Source: Gammaproteobacteria bacterium (lineage in GTDB: Bacteria > Pseudomonadota > Gammaproteobacteria > Xanthomonadales > SZUA-36). Taken from it: a stretch of DNA of 64,000 nucleotides. The translations under genes were made by a program, and so were the position numbers. The DNA lies in assembly GCA_021772935.1 (NCBI GenBank), contig JAJFLA010000041.1:31435-95434 (forward strand). Reading direction: 5' to 3'. The notes beneath the pieces are model-generated. The model saw nothing but the letters and a program-made list of their open reading frames with translations. It did no database searches and was not told the origin of the DNA. Each line of letters starts with the position of its first letter. The first letter of the stretch is position 1. Positions 57,126-64,000 of this stretch are shown here, piece after piece.

Positions 57126-57566
57126 TTGGCACCAAAACACAGCGCCAATAGATTCTTGATTAGGTATGTCGAAAGCTATAAAAGAGCTACTGAATTGCTG
57201 CTCCCCGAATGGGAGCGGGACAAGAGCACTCTGCATTTTGCAATAACGCAGATGAGTGGGCAAGCGTTAGAGTTAGCTTTTAAGCACTTCCTATTCATGG
57301 TCGACGGTAATTTTGAGCGGAGTCATAACCTTCTTGATCTATATGAAAACTCCAAACGCGCTGGCTTGCGAGCCAATCCATCACGCATGCTTACCCAAGG
57401 TGAGTTGGAATCCCTAAATGCTGCCTATTATCAAGTTCCTGGCAATCAAGAAAGATTTGCTAGTCGGTATCCCAATGCATTCGTGGAAACTGGTGGCATG
57501 GGAGGGCCTTCGGTAGAAAGAACGCTTAGAACAGTAGATGAAGTAGTTGCTCAAGCGAATGGGTAA
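57126..57566 (+). CDS. Cassette 1 protein, HEPN-like
   Basis: 146 residues from TTG 57126, supported by GGGAG at 57115-57119. Helical, with YVESYKRATELL and TQMSGQALELAFKHFLFMVDG, then NFERSHNLLDLYENSKRAGL near 61-80. The 'ALELAFKxxL ... HNLLxLYExA' pattern is that of HEPN-domain proteins, which include RNase toxins and nucleotide-binding partners; the R-x(4-6)-H catalytic motif is not obvious (only ERSH), so activity is doubtful. It fills integron cassette 1 (56956-57818) alone. Confidence 0.6.
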   Translation: MAPKHSANRFLIRYVESYKRATELLLPEWERDKSTLHFAITQMSGQALELAFKHFLFMVDGNFERSHNLLDLYENSKRAGLRANPSRMLTQGELESLNAAYYQVPGNQERFASRYPNAFVETGGMGGPSVERTLRTVDEVVAQANG

Positions 57567-57729
57567 GAACGACCTGCCAGATTTTTTTACTTATTCTTAT
57601 CTTTCTACAAGTTGATAAAGCGTGCCACTGGAGCATGCAACTTCAGGCAGTTTCTGTGTCAGGCGTTGGTCGAAGACTGTCGCTTCGAATAACATTTGGG
57701 CTGAGACCCGTATAGTGGAGCTCGTTGAT

Positions 57730-57824
57730 GCCTAACAAGCGTTTAAGTTCGTTCCGGCGCTACGCGCCTCCACCGGACCCAAAAAGGCTGCACCCTTTTG
57801 GGCCGCTTAACTAAAACGTTAGCT
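57730..57824 (+). repeat. attC site 1
   Basis: 95 bp from GCCTAAC to GTTAGCT. Inner boxes AAGCGTTTAAG and CTTAACTAAAACGTTAG and a GC-rich imperfect palindrome (GGCGCTACGCGCC, CCCAAAAAGGCTGCACCCTTTTGGG) give the foldable stem of an attC. Confidence 0.9.
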
Positions 57825-57863
57825 GTCACTCAAACAAAATACAAAGGTAGAGGATAAATAGTC

Positions 57864-59291
57864 ATGCATGAAATCATCTGTCCACATTGTCAGAAAGCAT
57901 TCAAAATTGACGAAGCAGGCTACGCAGACATTCTGAAACAGGTTCGCGACGGTGAATTTGAGGAGCAGTTGCACGAGAGGCTTGAGTTAGCCGAAAAAGA
58001 TAAGACAAGTGCTATTGAGCTCGCCAAGGAAAAAGTCGGCAGCGAAATGCAGAAGGCAGCAGCAGCCAAGGACGCTGAGATTCTAGGTTTGAAGGCAAAA
58101 CTAGACGCTGGTGAGGTCGCGAAGCAACTTGCTGTGAATGAGGCTCTGAAAGTCGTTGAAAAGGAACGCGACATACTCGCCAATGAACTTAAGCAGGCCA
58201 AGCATGATAACGACACATCTTCGGAACTAGCTAAGGCAAATCACTCAAATCAACTTCAAGAGACTTCTGCTAAAAAGGATGCAGAGATTCAAGAACTAAA
58301 GGCAAAGCTCAGTTCTAACGAGGTTGCGCAGAAGCATGCAATCACCGAGGCGGTCAATGAAGCTGAAAAGGGGCGCGATCAACTGAAGAGTGACCTTGAG
58401 CGAGCTACGCTAGAGAAACAGCTCGCCGAGACGGCACTCAAAGATAAGTACGAGACGCAGATCAAGGATCGTGATCAGGAGATTGAGCGTCTCCGGGAAA
58501 TGAAGGCCCGCTTGTCAACCAAAATGGTTGGAGAAACTCTCGAGCAACACTGCGAAACCGAGTTCAACCGTATTCGAGCAACTGCGTTCCCCAAAGCATA
58601 TTTTGAAAAAGACAACGACGCACGAACTGGTAGCAAGGGAGACTACATCTTTCGTGACTTAGATGAGTCGGGTACAGAGAGCGTGTCGATCATGTTCGAG
58701 ATGAAAAACGAGAATGATGAAACAGCAACTAAGAAGAAAAACGAAGATTTTTTTAAAGAACTCGACAAGGACCGCAATGAAAAGCAGTGTGAATACGCGG
58801 TTCTCGTATCTCTTCTTGAGCCTGATAGTGAGCTTTACAACTCAGGAATTGTCGATGTGTCCTACCGTTATCAAAAGATGTATGTCATTCGACCACAGTT
58901 TTTTATTCCGATAATTACATTGTTGCGAAACGCAGCCCAGAACTCACTGAAATACAAAAATCAACTCGCTATAGAAAAAGCACAGAATGTTGATATCACC
59001 AACTTTGAGAATGAGCTTGATTCGTTTAGGGCAGGTTTCGCTCGGAACTACGAACTAGCATCGAAGAAATTCAAAACAGCTATCCAGGAGATCGACAAAA
59101 CTATTGACCATCTTCAGAAGACTAAGAGTGCGCTTCTTGGTTCTGAAAACAATCTTCGTCTTGCCAATAACAAAGCCGACGACCTAACCGTCAAGAAATT
59201 AACTAAAAAGAACCCCACAATGGCAGCGAAATTCGCTGAGCTCAAGAACAATGATAATTCCGGTTCTGCCAAGGACGGAGAAAAGGTTTGA
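57864..59291 (+). CDS. DUF2130 protein: zinc-knuckle-like N-terminus, coiled coil, nuclease-like domain
   Basis: 475 residues. It starts with a single CPHC motif (residues 6-9), then a long charged coiled coil (about 35-215), then the DUF2130 domain with [19 protein letters not shown] near 221-239, [10 protein letters not shown] (D260) and [11 protein letters not shown] (E279-M-K281). G-D...E-x-K is the PD-(D/E)xK nuclease pattern. Within the coiled coil, residues 69-112 and 138-181 are clearly related (KDAEI-x-x-LKAKL...EVA...EK-x-RD), an internal duplication. It overlaps the next gene by 4 bp, so the two products probably act together. Confidence 0.8.
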   Translation: MHEIICPHCQKAFKIDEAGYADILKQVRDGEFEEQLHERLELAEKDKTSAIELAKEKVGSEMQKAAAAKDAEILGLKAKLDAGEVAKQLAVNEALKVVEKERDILANELKQAKHDNDTSSELAKANHSNQLQETSAKKDAEIQELKAKLSSNEVAQKHAITEAVNEAEKGRDQLKSDLERATLEKQLAETALKDKYETQIKDRDQEIERLREMKARLSTKMVGETLEQHCETEFNRIRATAFPKAYFEKDNDARTGSKGDYIFRDLDESGTESVSIMFEMKNENDETATKKKNEDFFKELDKDRNEKQCEYAVLVSLLEPDSELYNSGIVDVSYRYQKMYVIRPQFFIPIITLLRNAAQNSLKYKNQLAIEKAQNVDITNFENELDSFRAGFARNYELASKKFKTAIQEIDKTIDHLQKTKSALLGSENNLRLANNKADDLTVKKLTKKNPTMAAKFAELKNNDNSGSAKDGEKV

Positions 59292-61222
59292 AAATTGAGT
59301 CCGTTAGAATAGAGAACTTTAGAAGCTTTAAAGATGAGATAGTTCTGTTTGATGACTATAACTGTTTTGTAGGTGCTAATGGTGCAGGTAAATCGACAAT
59401 TCTGTATGCATTAAATGTCTTTTTTAGACAAAGCAAAGACTCTCAAACAAATATTCTTCAATTATCATCTGAAGATTTTCATCATAAGAATATTAAATCA
59501 CCAATAAAAATAACGGTCACATTCACCGATTTATCTGTAAAAGCAAAAGAAGATTTAAAGGATTATGCACGCCAAGATAAATTGATTGTTACAGCAACCG
59601 CAATATATAACGAAGCAACTGAGCAAGCTGTTGTGAAGCAATTTGGGAATAGACTAGGTTTTGAGGAATTTAGGCAATATTTTGAGGCCGACAAAAACAA
59701 AGAGTTAGTTTCTAAGCTAAAAGAAATATATAAAGTACTACGTGATAAGTACCAAGATTTACCGGCTGCAGCATCAAAAGCAGCTATGACTGATGCACTT
59801 AAAGAGCATGAGGAGAACAACCCTATAGGTTGTGTACTTATACCCAGTGAAGACCAATTTTATGGGGCAACCAAAGGAGCAAGTCGGTTAGCGCCTCATA
59901 TACAATGGGTATTTGTGTCCGCTTCAAAGAATGTAGGTGAAGAAGGTGAGGAATCTAAAACATCCGCACTAGGTCAATTACTTGCTAGAACTGTAAGATC
60001 AAAAGTTGATTTTTCTGAAAAAGTGTCATCCTTACGGACCAAAACCCAAAAGGATTATCAAACAATTCTAGATGCAGAACAATCTATTTTGACTGACTTA
60101 TCAGAATCATTAGAAAGAAAATTAAAGGATTGGTCACATCCTGACGTGAGCATTGAAGTCTTATGGAAACAAGACCCTGACAAGTCAGTTAAGGTTGAAG
60201 AACCTTGGGCATTCATAAAATTGGGTGAGCGTGGTTTTGAAGGAGGTTTAGCTAGATTTGGTCATGGCTTGCAACGTTCCTACATGCTTGCTCTTTTACA
60301 AGAGCTAGTGATGGACTCGAGCGAAGAAACACCAACGCTAGTGATGGGAATAGAAGAGCCAGAGCTTTATCAACATCCACCACAGGCAAAACATTTAGCC
60401 ACTATTCTTTATGAATTAACGCAAGGTAATTCACAAATCATGGCTTGTTCACATAGTCCATTATTCATACTAGCTGACAATTTCGAATCAGTAAGGGTTG
60501 TTAGAGAGCATAAAGAACCAAAAGAGTCTTATGTGTCCCAACTCAATTATGAAGACCTTGCAAAAGAATTAAAAGATTCTGGCGCCGATAAAGTATTACT
60601 AAAAGAGGCAGGGATTCAAGCTAAGCTTTACCCAACACTTAATCCAACCATTAATGAAATGTTTTTTTGTAAAAAATTAATATTAGTAGAAGGAGTTGAA
60701 GACGTTGCCTATTTAACAACATATTTGATGTTATGTAACAAGATGGACGCGTTTAGAAAAAACGGGTGTCATATTGTCGCTGCAGGCGGAAAGAGCAATA
60801 TGATAAAGCCTTTAGCAATGGCAAAATTATTGCAAATCCCATGCTATGTTGTTTTTGATGCCGATACAGATAAGGATAATATTCCTGATGAAGACAGGCG
60901 AAAATCAGAAGTAGGAAAACATAAAAAAGATAATGCTTCTCTAGTGACGATCAGTGGCAACGAGAATGTGGATATATGGCCAACTGATGATGTTATTACT
61001 GATAACCTCACCATTTGGAAAACAAATATAACAGATATGGTTCAGAATGAAATTGGCAATAAATGGACTGAATATCTAACCTCGGCATCCGCCAATTATG
61101 GTAATGCGAAAGGTCTACAAAAAAATCCTTTAGCAATATCTCATGCACTGGAGACAGGGTGGAATAAAAATGACAAATCCACCATGCTTCAAGAGGTAAT
61201 AGAAAAATTAGTAACTTTCTAA
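59288..61222 (+). CDS. OLD-family ATPase with TOPRIM nuclease domain
   Basis: 644 residues from TTG 59288 with GGAG 7 nt upstream. The ABC-type ATPase has Walker [10 protein letters not shown] (29-37), signature-like FGHGLQRS (324-331), Walker [10 protein letters not shown] (351-359) and the H-loop CSHSPLF (387-393). The TOPRIM domain follows with [11 protein letters not shown] (E468), GGKSN (501-504 region) and [11 protein letters not shown] (D524, D526). This is the OLD layout of P2 Old and of the GajA half of Gabija; but the partner here is DUF2130, not a UvrD-like helicase. The gene is visibly more AT-rich than its partner, so the pair may have been assembled from two sources. Confidence 0.9.
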   Translation: MKIESVRIENFRSFKDEIVLFDDYNCFVGANGAGKSTILYALNVFFRQSKDSQTNILQLSSEDFHHKNIKSPIKITVTFTDLSVKAKEDLKDYARQDKLIVTATAIYNEATEQAVVKQFGNRLGFEEFRQYFEADKNKELVSKLKEIYKVLRDKYQDLPAAASKAAMTDALKEHEENNPIGCVLIPSEDQFYGATKGASRLAPHIQWVFVSASKNVGEEGEESKTSALGQLLARTVRSKVDFSEKVSSLRTKTQKDYQTILDAEQSILTDLSESLERKLKDWSHPDVSIEVLWKQDPDKSVKVEEPWAFIKLGERGFEGGLARFGHGLQRSYMLALLQELVMDSSEETPTLVMGIEEPELYQHPPQAKHLATILYELTQGNSQIMACSHSPLFILADNFESVRVVREHKEPKESYVSQLNYEDLAKELKDSGADKVLLKEAGIQAKLYPTLNPTINEMFFCKKLILVEGVEDVAYLTTYLMLCNKMDAFRKNGCHIVAAGGKSNMIKPLAMAKLLQIPCYVVFDADTDKDNIPDEDRRKSEVGKHKKDNASLVTISGNENVDIWPTDDVITDNLTIWKTNITDMVQNEIGNKWTEYLTSASANYGNAKGLQKNPLAISHALETGWNKNDKSTMLQEVIEKLVTF

Positions 61223-61235
61223 TTCGTTATAAAAA

Positions 61236-61298
61236 AGCTAACAAACCGTTCAAGTTTGACCTTCACTACGCTGCGGCAACTTAACCCAAGCGTTAGCT
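61236..61298 (+). repeat. attC site 2
   Basis: 63 bp from AGCTAAC to GTTAGCT, with CGTTCAAG and CTTAACCCAAGCG as inner boxes. It ends the two-gene cassette 2 (57819-61292). Its R'' is the exact complement of the GTTAGCT at the cassette start. Confidence 0.88.
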
Positions 61299-61315
61299 AA
61301 AAGGGATCAAACTTC

Positions 61316-61840
61316 GTGCAACTTACCGGTCTTACAACACCAGAGAAAATTGACCCAAAGGTCTACTTATTTTGTAGTGGTCTCAGCATTACCACTCCGC
61401 TCTATGTGTCCGTTGAACCAGAGCTTTGGTGTCGACAAAGCACCTGTGAAATGAATGTTCAAAAACTCATTGTGCAAATCGGCGGCACTCCAGTCAATGG
61501 ATACAAGGTTTGGTACCTGAAAAACAAGTACATAGAAGCAGAGCGCCACGTAATTCATAAATCTGGTGACACATTCCGAGACCCTACTTTCAACGTTGAT
61601 GGTGAGACAAGAATCTTGTTCGTTCCCGACAAAAGCACTGACACTTCCTACGACGATCGACCAATGAAGATCCGGAAAGGTTTCACTCAGAGAGCTCGCT
61701 TGTTTGCCCAGTCAAAAGACCAGGAGGAGAAATTCGCAGTTCACCTCAGTAACGAGGAATCTTGGGACCGAATGCTCACTTACGAACGCTGGCTAGCTGG
61801 AGAGCGCATGTCCAACATGTGGGCTGAACCAGTCAGGTAA
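61316..61840 (+). CDS. Cassette 3 hypothetical protein A
   Basis: 174 residues from a GTG at 61316. I do not recognise the family. It is soluble in appearance, with KVYLFCSGL and a segment GYKVWYLKNKYIEAERHVIH, then FRDPTFNVDGETRILFVPDK, reminiscent of hypothetical proteins often found in integron cassettes that share an 'IEAExH...D.T....ILFLPD' pattern. No membrane segment or signal peptide is seen. Confidence 0.6.
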   Translation: MQLTGLTTPEKIDPKVYLFCSGLSITTPLYVSVEPELWCRQSTCEMNVQKLIVQIGGTPVNGYKVWYLKNKYIEAERHVIHKSGDTFRDPTFNVDGETRILFVPDKSTDTSYDDRPMKIRKGFTQRARLFAQSKDQEEKFAVHLSNEESWDRMLTYERWLAGERMSNMWAEPVR

Positions 61841-61912
61841 ACGCTCATTCACGCCGAACCCGTTATACTGCTAGGCTTCACTCAGGCATTAACTGAAGAA
61901 AGGAATTACGGT

Positions 61913-62218
61913 TTGAGTTATCAATTATCTGAATATATTAAGCTTGTACTAAAAGACAATGATGTTGTCTGGCCCACTACAATGGATGGTGGTTTTCGAC
62001 TAATTACCAAAAAAGCTGGACACAATATTTTGGGGGAAGGCGAGCATCCAGTGTCAGAAAAAGAGATGATTGACGGAGTATTAAACGACGGACTCCCATC
62101 AAGGTGGCGCTCTAAAAGCAACAGAGAGCGTAAGAAAGCAAATCATTTCTCAGTTTCCAGCCCGTCGGTCAACGAGGTTTACGTAAATGTAGGTGGCGTA
62201 TGGGTCCAGCTCAAGTAG
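61913..62218 (+). CDS. Cassette 3 hypothetical protein B
   Basis: 101 residues from TTG 61913 with AGGA 8 nt upstream. No known domain. It has a polar, partly basic sequence (WRSKSNRERKKANHF) and ends in VNEVYVNVGGVWVQLK. There is no attC between it and the preceding gene, so both seem to be carried by one cassette (61293-62303). Confidence 0.55.
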   Translation: MSYQLSEYIKLVLKDNDVVWPTTMDGGFRLITKKAGHNILGEGEHPVSEKEMIDGVLNDGLPSRWRSKSNRERKKANHFSVSSPSVNEVYVNVGGVWVQLK

Positions 62219-62222
62219 TCGC

Positions 62223-62309
62223 AGCTAACAAAGCGTTTAAGCACGTTCCGCCAGCAAGCTGGCTCCACCGGACGTTGCCCCGCAACGCCGCTTAACTAAA
62301 ACGTTAGGC
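62223..62309 (+). repeat. attC site 3
   Basis: 87 bp from AGCTAAC to GTTAGGC. Inner boxes AAGCGTTTAAG and CTTAACTAAAACG are almost identical to those of attC 1, with a GC-rich palindrome (CCGCCAGCAAGCTGGC) between. Confidence 0.9.
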
Positions 62310-62312
62310 GTC

Positions 62313-62780
62313 ATGGTGAAGGGCATTCTAGGTTTGGCGCTCGTTCTACTCTTCGCTGAGAACGCGTACCCCTGTTCTTGCATGAGACCACAACTTACTC
62401 CCGAAGAACGCATAAGTTCATCCGAACACATCTATCTCGGGAGAGTGATGTCGATATCTACAACGGTATTGAACCCGACCCATGGCAAATCGACGGAATT
62501 CGACGTGTCTATCGTGATCGTTGAAACCTGGAAAGGACCTAGGGTTTCAGAGGTGCATGGATCAATGACCGACCTCTACAATGATCCATCGATAGAAGGG
62601 AGGAATGTGACTTCGTGTGGTGCTCCGATATCGCTCGGGTTTGTGGTTGTACTCACGAACGACACCCGGCCGGTGTTTGCTACTTGCGATCACAATGCTT
62701 GGATGATTGATGAGATTGAGATCGACGATATGCGAGAGTACGTTACAACAAAGTTAGAAGGTGGTGTAGATGACACCTAA
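62313..62780 (+). CDS. Cassette 4 secreted protein with TIMP/netrin-like cysteine pattern
   Basis: 155 residues. Signal peptide (GILGLALVLLFAENAYP) is followed at once by CSCM, and the mature protein continues with SSSEHIYLGRVMSI, IVIVETWKG and VTSCGAPISLG. A mature N-terminal CxC followed by a 'D/E-x-hFxGxV' strand is the pattern of NTR/TIMP-like bacterial proteins. Function in bacteria is unknown. The ATG lies 4 bp after attC 3, so translation probably relies on the attC region. The stop codon overlaps a partial attC start. Confidence 0.6.
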   Translation: MVKGILGLALVLLFAENAYPCSCMRPQLTPEERISSSEHIYLGRVMSISTTVLNPTHGKSTEFDVSIVIVETWKGPRVSEVHGSMTDLYNDPSIEGRNVTSCGAPISLGFVVVLTNDTRPVFATCDHNAWMIDEIEIDDMREYVTTKLEGGVDDT

Positions 62781-62782
62781 CA
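62776..62782 (+). other. Partial attC (R'' box only) at the end of cassette 4
   Basis: ACCTAAC, followed by AATTCGTTAAAA, looks like the left end of an attC and complements the cassette's first bases (GTTAGGC) in six of seven positions. No matching right end follows, so the attC seems broken here. Confidence 0.5.
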
Positions 62783-62807
62783 ATTCGTTAAAACCAGGAG
62801 GGAGAAA

Positions 62808-63071
62808 ATGAGCAAAATAAACCTGGAAAGACTTGAACGTCAGATATCAAAAGGTAAATTTCACTTCGTCCTCTTGTGGGGTGTTATTGGTTGGGGGATT
62901 CCAGTGGCTCTAGTAATGAAATTAATCCAATATTTTTTTGGAAACCGGTCATTTTTCGACGGGCTAATTTCATGGCTGGTAGTGTTTTCAATAGCCGGTA
63001 TATTTTATGGTATTTGGCTGTGGTCTTATCAAAACAAAAAGTACGAGAAAGCCAAGTCGGCAAATGGTTAG
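62808..63071 (+). CDS. Small two-helix membrane protein
   Basis: 87 residues with a strong AGGAGGGAG ribosome-binding site. Hydrophobic helices near 18-42 (FVLLWGVIGWGIPVALVMKL) and 54-73 (GLISWLVVFSIAGIFYGIWL) and a lysine-rich C-terminus. Family not recognised. It lies just past the broken attC, so it may not be part of the cassette array. Confidence 0.6.
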   Translation: MSKINLERLERQISKGKFHFVLLWGVIGWGIPVALVMKLIQYFFGNRSFFDGLISWLVVFSIAGIFYGIWLWSYQNKKYEKAKSANG

Positions 63072-63345
63072 TTATCGTGCGGCGTCAGCTAACGTGACTC
63101 TGTAGATATGTCCATATCACAGTGATCAACCAAAATTAGAGTGTAATTTAATTGAAGGGCCCTCTTTTATACGTGATTAAAGTCCGTCTTAGTAATACAG
63201 GACTTTACTGCCAAAAATGGCACACTATCACTATATTTAGTATTGTTTACCTATACTCGGCACTACAATTTTATGTTTATTGTGACGGTCAAAACGCCTG
63301 CACAATTCGTAGCTATTTATTTGACCTTCAATTAATATGTTCCGT

Positions 63346-63514
63346 ACTTCTTTACGCGTATACGGAAGCGCTTGTCGCTTCTAGTCAGGTGTATTGCCAG
63401 ACTATTGATTATTGACGACACTAGGTTGCGATATAAAACTTCGATGCCTTCATGTCGCAAAAAGCGCGAAATAAAGGCATAGAAGCCTTATATCGCTCTT
63501 CTGGGTAAAGAGGT
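63346..63514 (+). ncRNA. Candidate retron ncRNA (msr-msd)
   Basis: End arms ACTTCTTTAC (63346-63355) and GTAAAGAGGT (63505-63514) pair over 10 bp with one G-U wobble, as a1/a2 of retrons do. Inside are two short stem-loops: GAAGCG/CGCTTC (63365-63381) and AGTCAGG/CCAGACT (63383-63403), like an msr. Then comes a long hairpin at 63428-63496 with 9 bp GCGATATAA/TTATATCGC, then C-TTC/GAA-G, then ATGCCTT/AAGGCAT, like an msd. About 169 nt in all, 35 bp before a retron-type effector gene. The branching guanosine is not assigned. Reverse transcriptase not in window. Confidence 0.65.
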
Positions 63515-63549
63515 TCATTTTATTCATATAATTCAATCTAAATGAGACT

Positions 63550-63861
63550 TTGGAATTGAAAGATCCTAGGAAAGACGAAGTCAAAAAGATTAAACTTAAT
63601 CTTTTAAGGATCAATCGAAAACCTCCAATTATTTTCCTTTGTGGTGGGAAAATAAGTGAAATAGGAGGCTCTGGGGTTTCTGCGAGAAACTCCTTCCTTC
63701 ACCATCTTGCCACTAACAATCATGCTATCCACGATTCGATTGCCATAGCAGAGAGATTCACAGACTGGATCAATGGCACCACATACACTGACCTAATGGA
63801 GTTCGAAGAAGACATTGCTGGAATCTCTTCTATTATCGTTTTAATTCTAGAAAGTGCTGGG
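63550..63861 (+). pseudogene. Retron St85/RcaT-type effector, N-terminal part, interrupted by IS3 element
   Basis: About 104 residues remain, from a TTG at 63550. IIFLCGGK near 27-34, SARNSFLHHL near 44-53, IAERFTDWI near 66-74 and YTDLMEFEEDIAGISSIIVLILESAG near 79-104 match the nucleoside-deoxyribosyltransferase-like domain of retron St85-family effectors, where ESxGS-x-x-ELGAF normally comes next. Here the frame leaves that pattern right after ESAG and continues 21 unrelated codons that overlap the end of an IS3-family transposase gene on the other strand. The rest of the gene should lie beyond the IS. Confidence 0.65.
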
Positions 63862-64000
63862 GTAATCCTCCCTTTTTTAACCGACTTCAAAAGTAGAGGT
63901 CAGGCCACCATGGCCAGTTTCTGAATCGGGGTAATACCACCCAGACCCATGTTAGGTCGCTCATGATTGTACGTCCACAGCCACCGGGTTGCATATTCCT
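63862..64000 (-). mobile_element. IS3-family insertion sequence, right end
   Basis: From about 63862 (GTAATCCTCCC...) to the window edge the sequence is that of an IS terminus plus transposase 3' end. The exact terminal inverted repeat and target duplication cannot be set without the other end. Confidence 0.75.
63900..64000 (-). CDS. IS3-family transposase (OrfB), C-terminal fragment
   Basis: Read on the minus strand, the last 33 residues before the stop at 63902-63900 are EYATRWLWTYNHERPNMG followed by LGGITPIQKLAMVA. 'WTYNxERPxxxLGGxTP' is the hallmark end of the rve integrase-core transposase of IS3-family elements. The rest of the gene is outside the window. Confidence 0.9.
   Translation of the reverse strand, partial: EYATRWLWTYNHERPNMGLGGITPIQKLAMVA

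Noticed and set aside
61841..61912. Possible attC between the two genes of cassette 3
   Set aside because: No matching core boxes or complementary R''/R' pair; cassette-end bookkeeping works without a site here.
63152..63415. 87-codon open frame upstream of the retron effector
   Set aside because: Overlaps the candidate ncRNA, has no ribosome-binding site or recognisable protein features, and an odd composition.
63428..63496. Long hairpin read as a terminator or another attC
   Set aside because: No T-tract follows, there are no GTTRRRY/RYYYAAC core sites, and the surrounding stem-loops and paired ends fit a retron msd better.

Overview
The window is a gammaproteobacterial chromosome segment of medium GC. 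The evidence is the core synteny (lysS-prfB-recJ-greA-carB-carA-dapB-dnaJ, grpE-dnaK, recN, fur/bamE, rnfH-ratA/smpB-ssrA), the E. coli-type prfB frameshift, sigma32-type heat-shock promoters and outer-membrane genes (TonB receptors, BamE). TonB receptors, purine breakdown and D-amino-acid genes suggest a free-living, probably aquatic heterotroph. I cannot name the species.

Layout. 1-10.7 kb: the end of a PH-domain membrane protein, a glycosyltransferase, and a near-complete aerobic purine route. xdhA/xdhB take xanthine to urate, PuuD makes 5-hydroxyisourate, UraH and UraD make allantoin, PuuE makes allantoate, Alc makes ureidoglycolate and AllA makes glyoxylate plus urea. The genes form two divergent operons. 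10.7-12.5 kb: a cytochrome P460/thioredoxin-like pair divergent from a MarR regulator with a cysteine cluster. 12.5-21.9 kb: M14 carboxypeptidase, beta-lactamase-like lipoprotein, D-aminoacylase-like amidohydrolase, TonB receptor, LysR regulator and D-amino-acid dehydrogenase, which look like a D-amino-acid peptide utilisation set. 22-26.6 kb: an LtaS/MdoB-like transferase, a small membrane-protein/HTH operon and an ankyrin protein. 26.6-49 kb: the housekeeping block, with a SAM-I riboswitch before a metB-like gene, a leader hairpin before carA, two sigma32 promoters and a BamE-SPOR fusion. 49-54.8 kb: an accessory catabolic block (cupin, FAH hydrolase, TonB receptor, TetR, OsmC) that truncates a lipoprotein gene. 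54.9-55.4 kb: ssrA and its terminator.

55.4-64 kb is a mobile accessory region downstream of ssrA. It starts with an inovirus-type replication gene. It continues with an integron cassette array that has no integrase in view: four cassettes whose ends agree with their attC sites. One of them carries a two-gene unit of a DUF2130 nuclease-like protein and an OLD-family ATPase/TOPRIM protein, a candidate defence system. At the right edge is a probable retron: an a1/a2-flanked ncRNA with two msr stem-loops and a long msd hairpin, then the start of an St85/RcaT-type effector gene that is cut by an IS3-family element. The reverse transcriptase, if present, lies beyond the window.

A 71-72 bp palindromic repeat (arms GGGGTCAGATTCAAATGCA / TGCATTTGAGTCTGACCCC) is scattered through 9-30 kb. 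One copy has compensatory base changes. It resembles REPIN/MITE elements moved in trans.
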